DNA of 6,791 nt from an uncultured Collinsella sp. GTDB taxonomy: Bacteria; Actinomycetota; Coriobacteriia; Coriobacteriales; Coriobacteriaceae. The notes below the pieces were generated by a model that worked only from the letters and a program-made list of their open reading frames with translations, was not told where the DNA came from and ran no database searches. The position numbers were made by a program, and so were the translations under genes. Every line of letters begins with the position of its first letter. The stretch's first letter is position 1. Shown piece by piece: positions 6,622 through 6,791 of this stretch. Location: assembly GCA_900547835.1 (NCBI GenBank), contig URIJ01000111.1, forward strand, positions 1 through 6,791, read 5' to 3'.

Positions 6622-6639
6622 CTTTTCCTCCGTCCCCAA
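6607..6639. repeat. Short direct repeat CGTCCCCAA, two copies 24 bases apart
   Basis: CGTCCCCAA occurs at 6607-6615 and again at 6631-6639. The left copy is part of the right arm of the imperfect palindrome; the right copy lies just outside it, after a pyrimidine-rich stretch. A second short repeat, AACGACTA, occurs at 6587-6594 and 6614-6621. This suggests the region was built from repeated units or is the edge of a larger repeat. Confidence 0.5.
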
Positions 6640-6681
6640 GGGATCATTATTGGACCGTCGATGTTTTTGCAATGCCAGCGA

Positions 6682-6781
6682 GCGGGCGCCAGAGCGAACA
6701 AATTGGCATGAAAAGAGGACGGCATAGACCTTCTGGTCATGCCGTCCTCTTTGAATGACAAGTTGTCGCTCTGGCGCCCGC
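6682..6781. repeat. 100-base near-perfect hairpin (inverted repeat)
   Basis: Outer arms of 16 bp are perfect (6682-6697 with 6766-6781, starting GCGGGCGCC). A middle part (6698-6711 with 6753-6765) pairs at about 9 of 13 positions. Inner arms of 14 bp are perfect (6712-6725 with 6739-6752), then one bulged A, GACC/GGTC, and a TTCT loop at 6731-6734. In all this is about 43 base pairs. CAGCG occurs one base outside each end (6676-6680 and 6783-6787), which could be a target duplication or chance. The size and symmetry suit a small palindromic mobile repeat (MITE/REPIN type) or a complex terminator. Confidence 0.65.
6711..6752 (-). terminator. Intrinsic terminator core within the large hairpin
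   Basis: The inner stem-loop (GGACGGCAT paired with ATGCCGTCC plus GACC/GGTC around a four-base loop) is followed on the minus strand by TCTTTTC and on the plus strand by the weaker TCTTTG. It most likely ends a minus-strand gene lying beyond the right edge, and could also stop plus-strand transcription. Its position insulates the YhgE/Pip operon from upstream read-through. Confidence 0.6.
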
Positions 6782-6791
6782 GCAGCGTCGA

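Larger units (their letters stand above)
6451..6791. other. 341-base region without a gene, upstream of the YhgE/Pip operon
   Basis: No convincing coding frame is present on either strand. The one short minus-strand frame (6761-6555) starts inside a hairpin and has no family features. The region instead holds, from right to left, a 100-base hairpin with a terminator core (6682-6781), short direct repeats (6607-6639), an imperfect 54-base palindrome (6568-6621), and candidate promoters with a small palindrome (6474-6536). The stretch 6537-6567 shows nothing I can name. Confidence 0.75.

Noticed and set aside
6568..6639. A CRISPR-like array
   Set aside because: The repeated units are only 8-9 bases, occur twice each, and overlap a palindrome; there are no regular repeat-spacer units.
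6555..6761. A 68-codon minus-strand open frame upstream of the operon
   Set aside because: It starts within the 100-base hairpin and runs through the palindromic repeats; no recognisable protein features.

Overview
The window looks like a piece of a high-GC (by eye roughly 55-60%) Gram-positive chromosome. The tandem YhgE/Pip-type membrane proteins, short intergenic gaps and strong Shine-Dalgarno (SD) sites fit a gut actinobacterium of the Coriobacteriia, most like Collinsella. This assignment is inference from family knowledge and overall sequence style; the window has no marker gene to prove it.

Every gene I can support lies on the minus strand, so the window reads from right to left. From the right edge come: (1) about 340-375 bases without a gene (6418-6791). 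This stretch holds a 100-base near-perfect hairpin with an intrinsic terminator at its core, an imperfect 54-base palindrome resembling a REP/RAYT-type repeat, short direct repeats, and candidate promoters with a 12-bp palindrome. (2) A two-gene operon of large, paralogous YhgE/Pip-family membrane proteins (938 aa as called here, then 729 aa). The stop of the first abuts the start of the second, and the SD of the second lies inside the last codons of the first. (3) A strong intrinsic terminator at 1277-1313. (4) A 10-TM EamA-family drug/metabolite transporter (226-1209) with a candidate promoter that overlaps the preceding terminator, and its own terminator at 189-213. (5) A short spacer with a perfect 7-bp inverted repeat, then the first 36 codons of another minus-strand gene that runs off the left edge.

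The two YhgE/Pip proteins share one plan: a single N-terminal membrane segment followed by W-D-P-Y-G-N-T, a long extracytoplasmic Ser/Ala/Asp-rich coiled-coil stalk, and a C-terminal block of about five membrane helices with a G-S-x-G-x-(F/Y)-P-I-E-M motif. Relatives include the Lactococcus phage infection protein Pip and Bacillus YhgE, and more distantly YueB/EsaA of type VII secretion. Tight coupling suggests the two act together, perhaps as a hetero-oligomer in the envelope. The first carries an extra C-terminal region of about 195 residues with two more membrane helices and a hydrophilic tail, which the second lacks.

I see no RNA gene, CRISPR array, insertion sequence or transposase. Most of the window is ordinary. 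The parts most worth a second look are the repeat-rich upstream region and the asymmetric paralogous pair.
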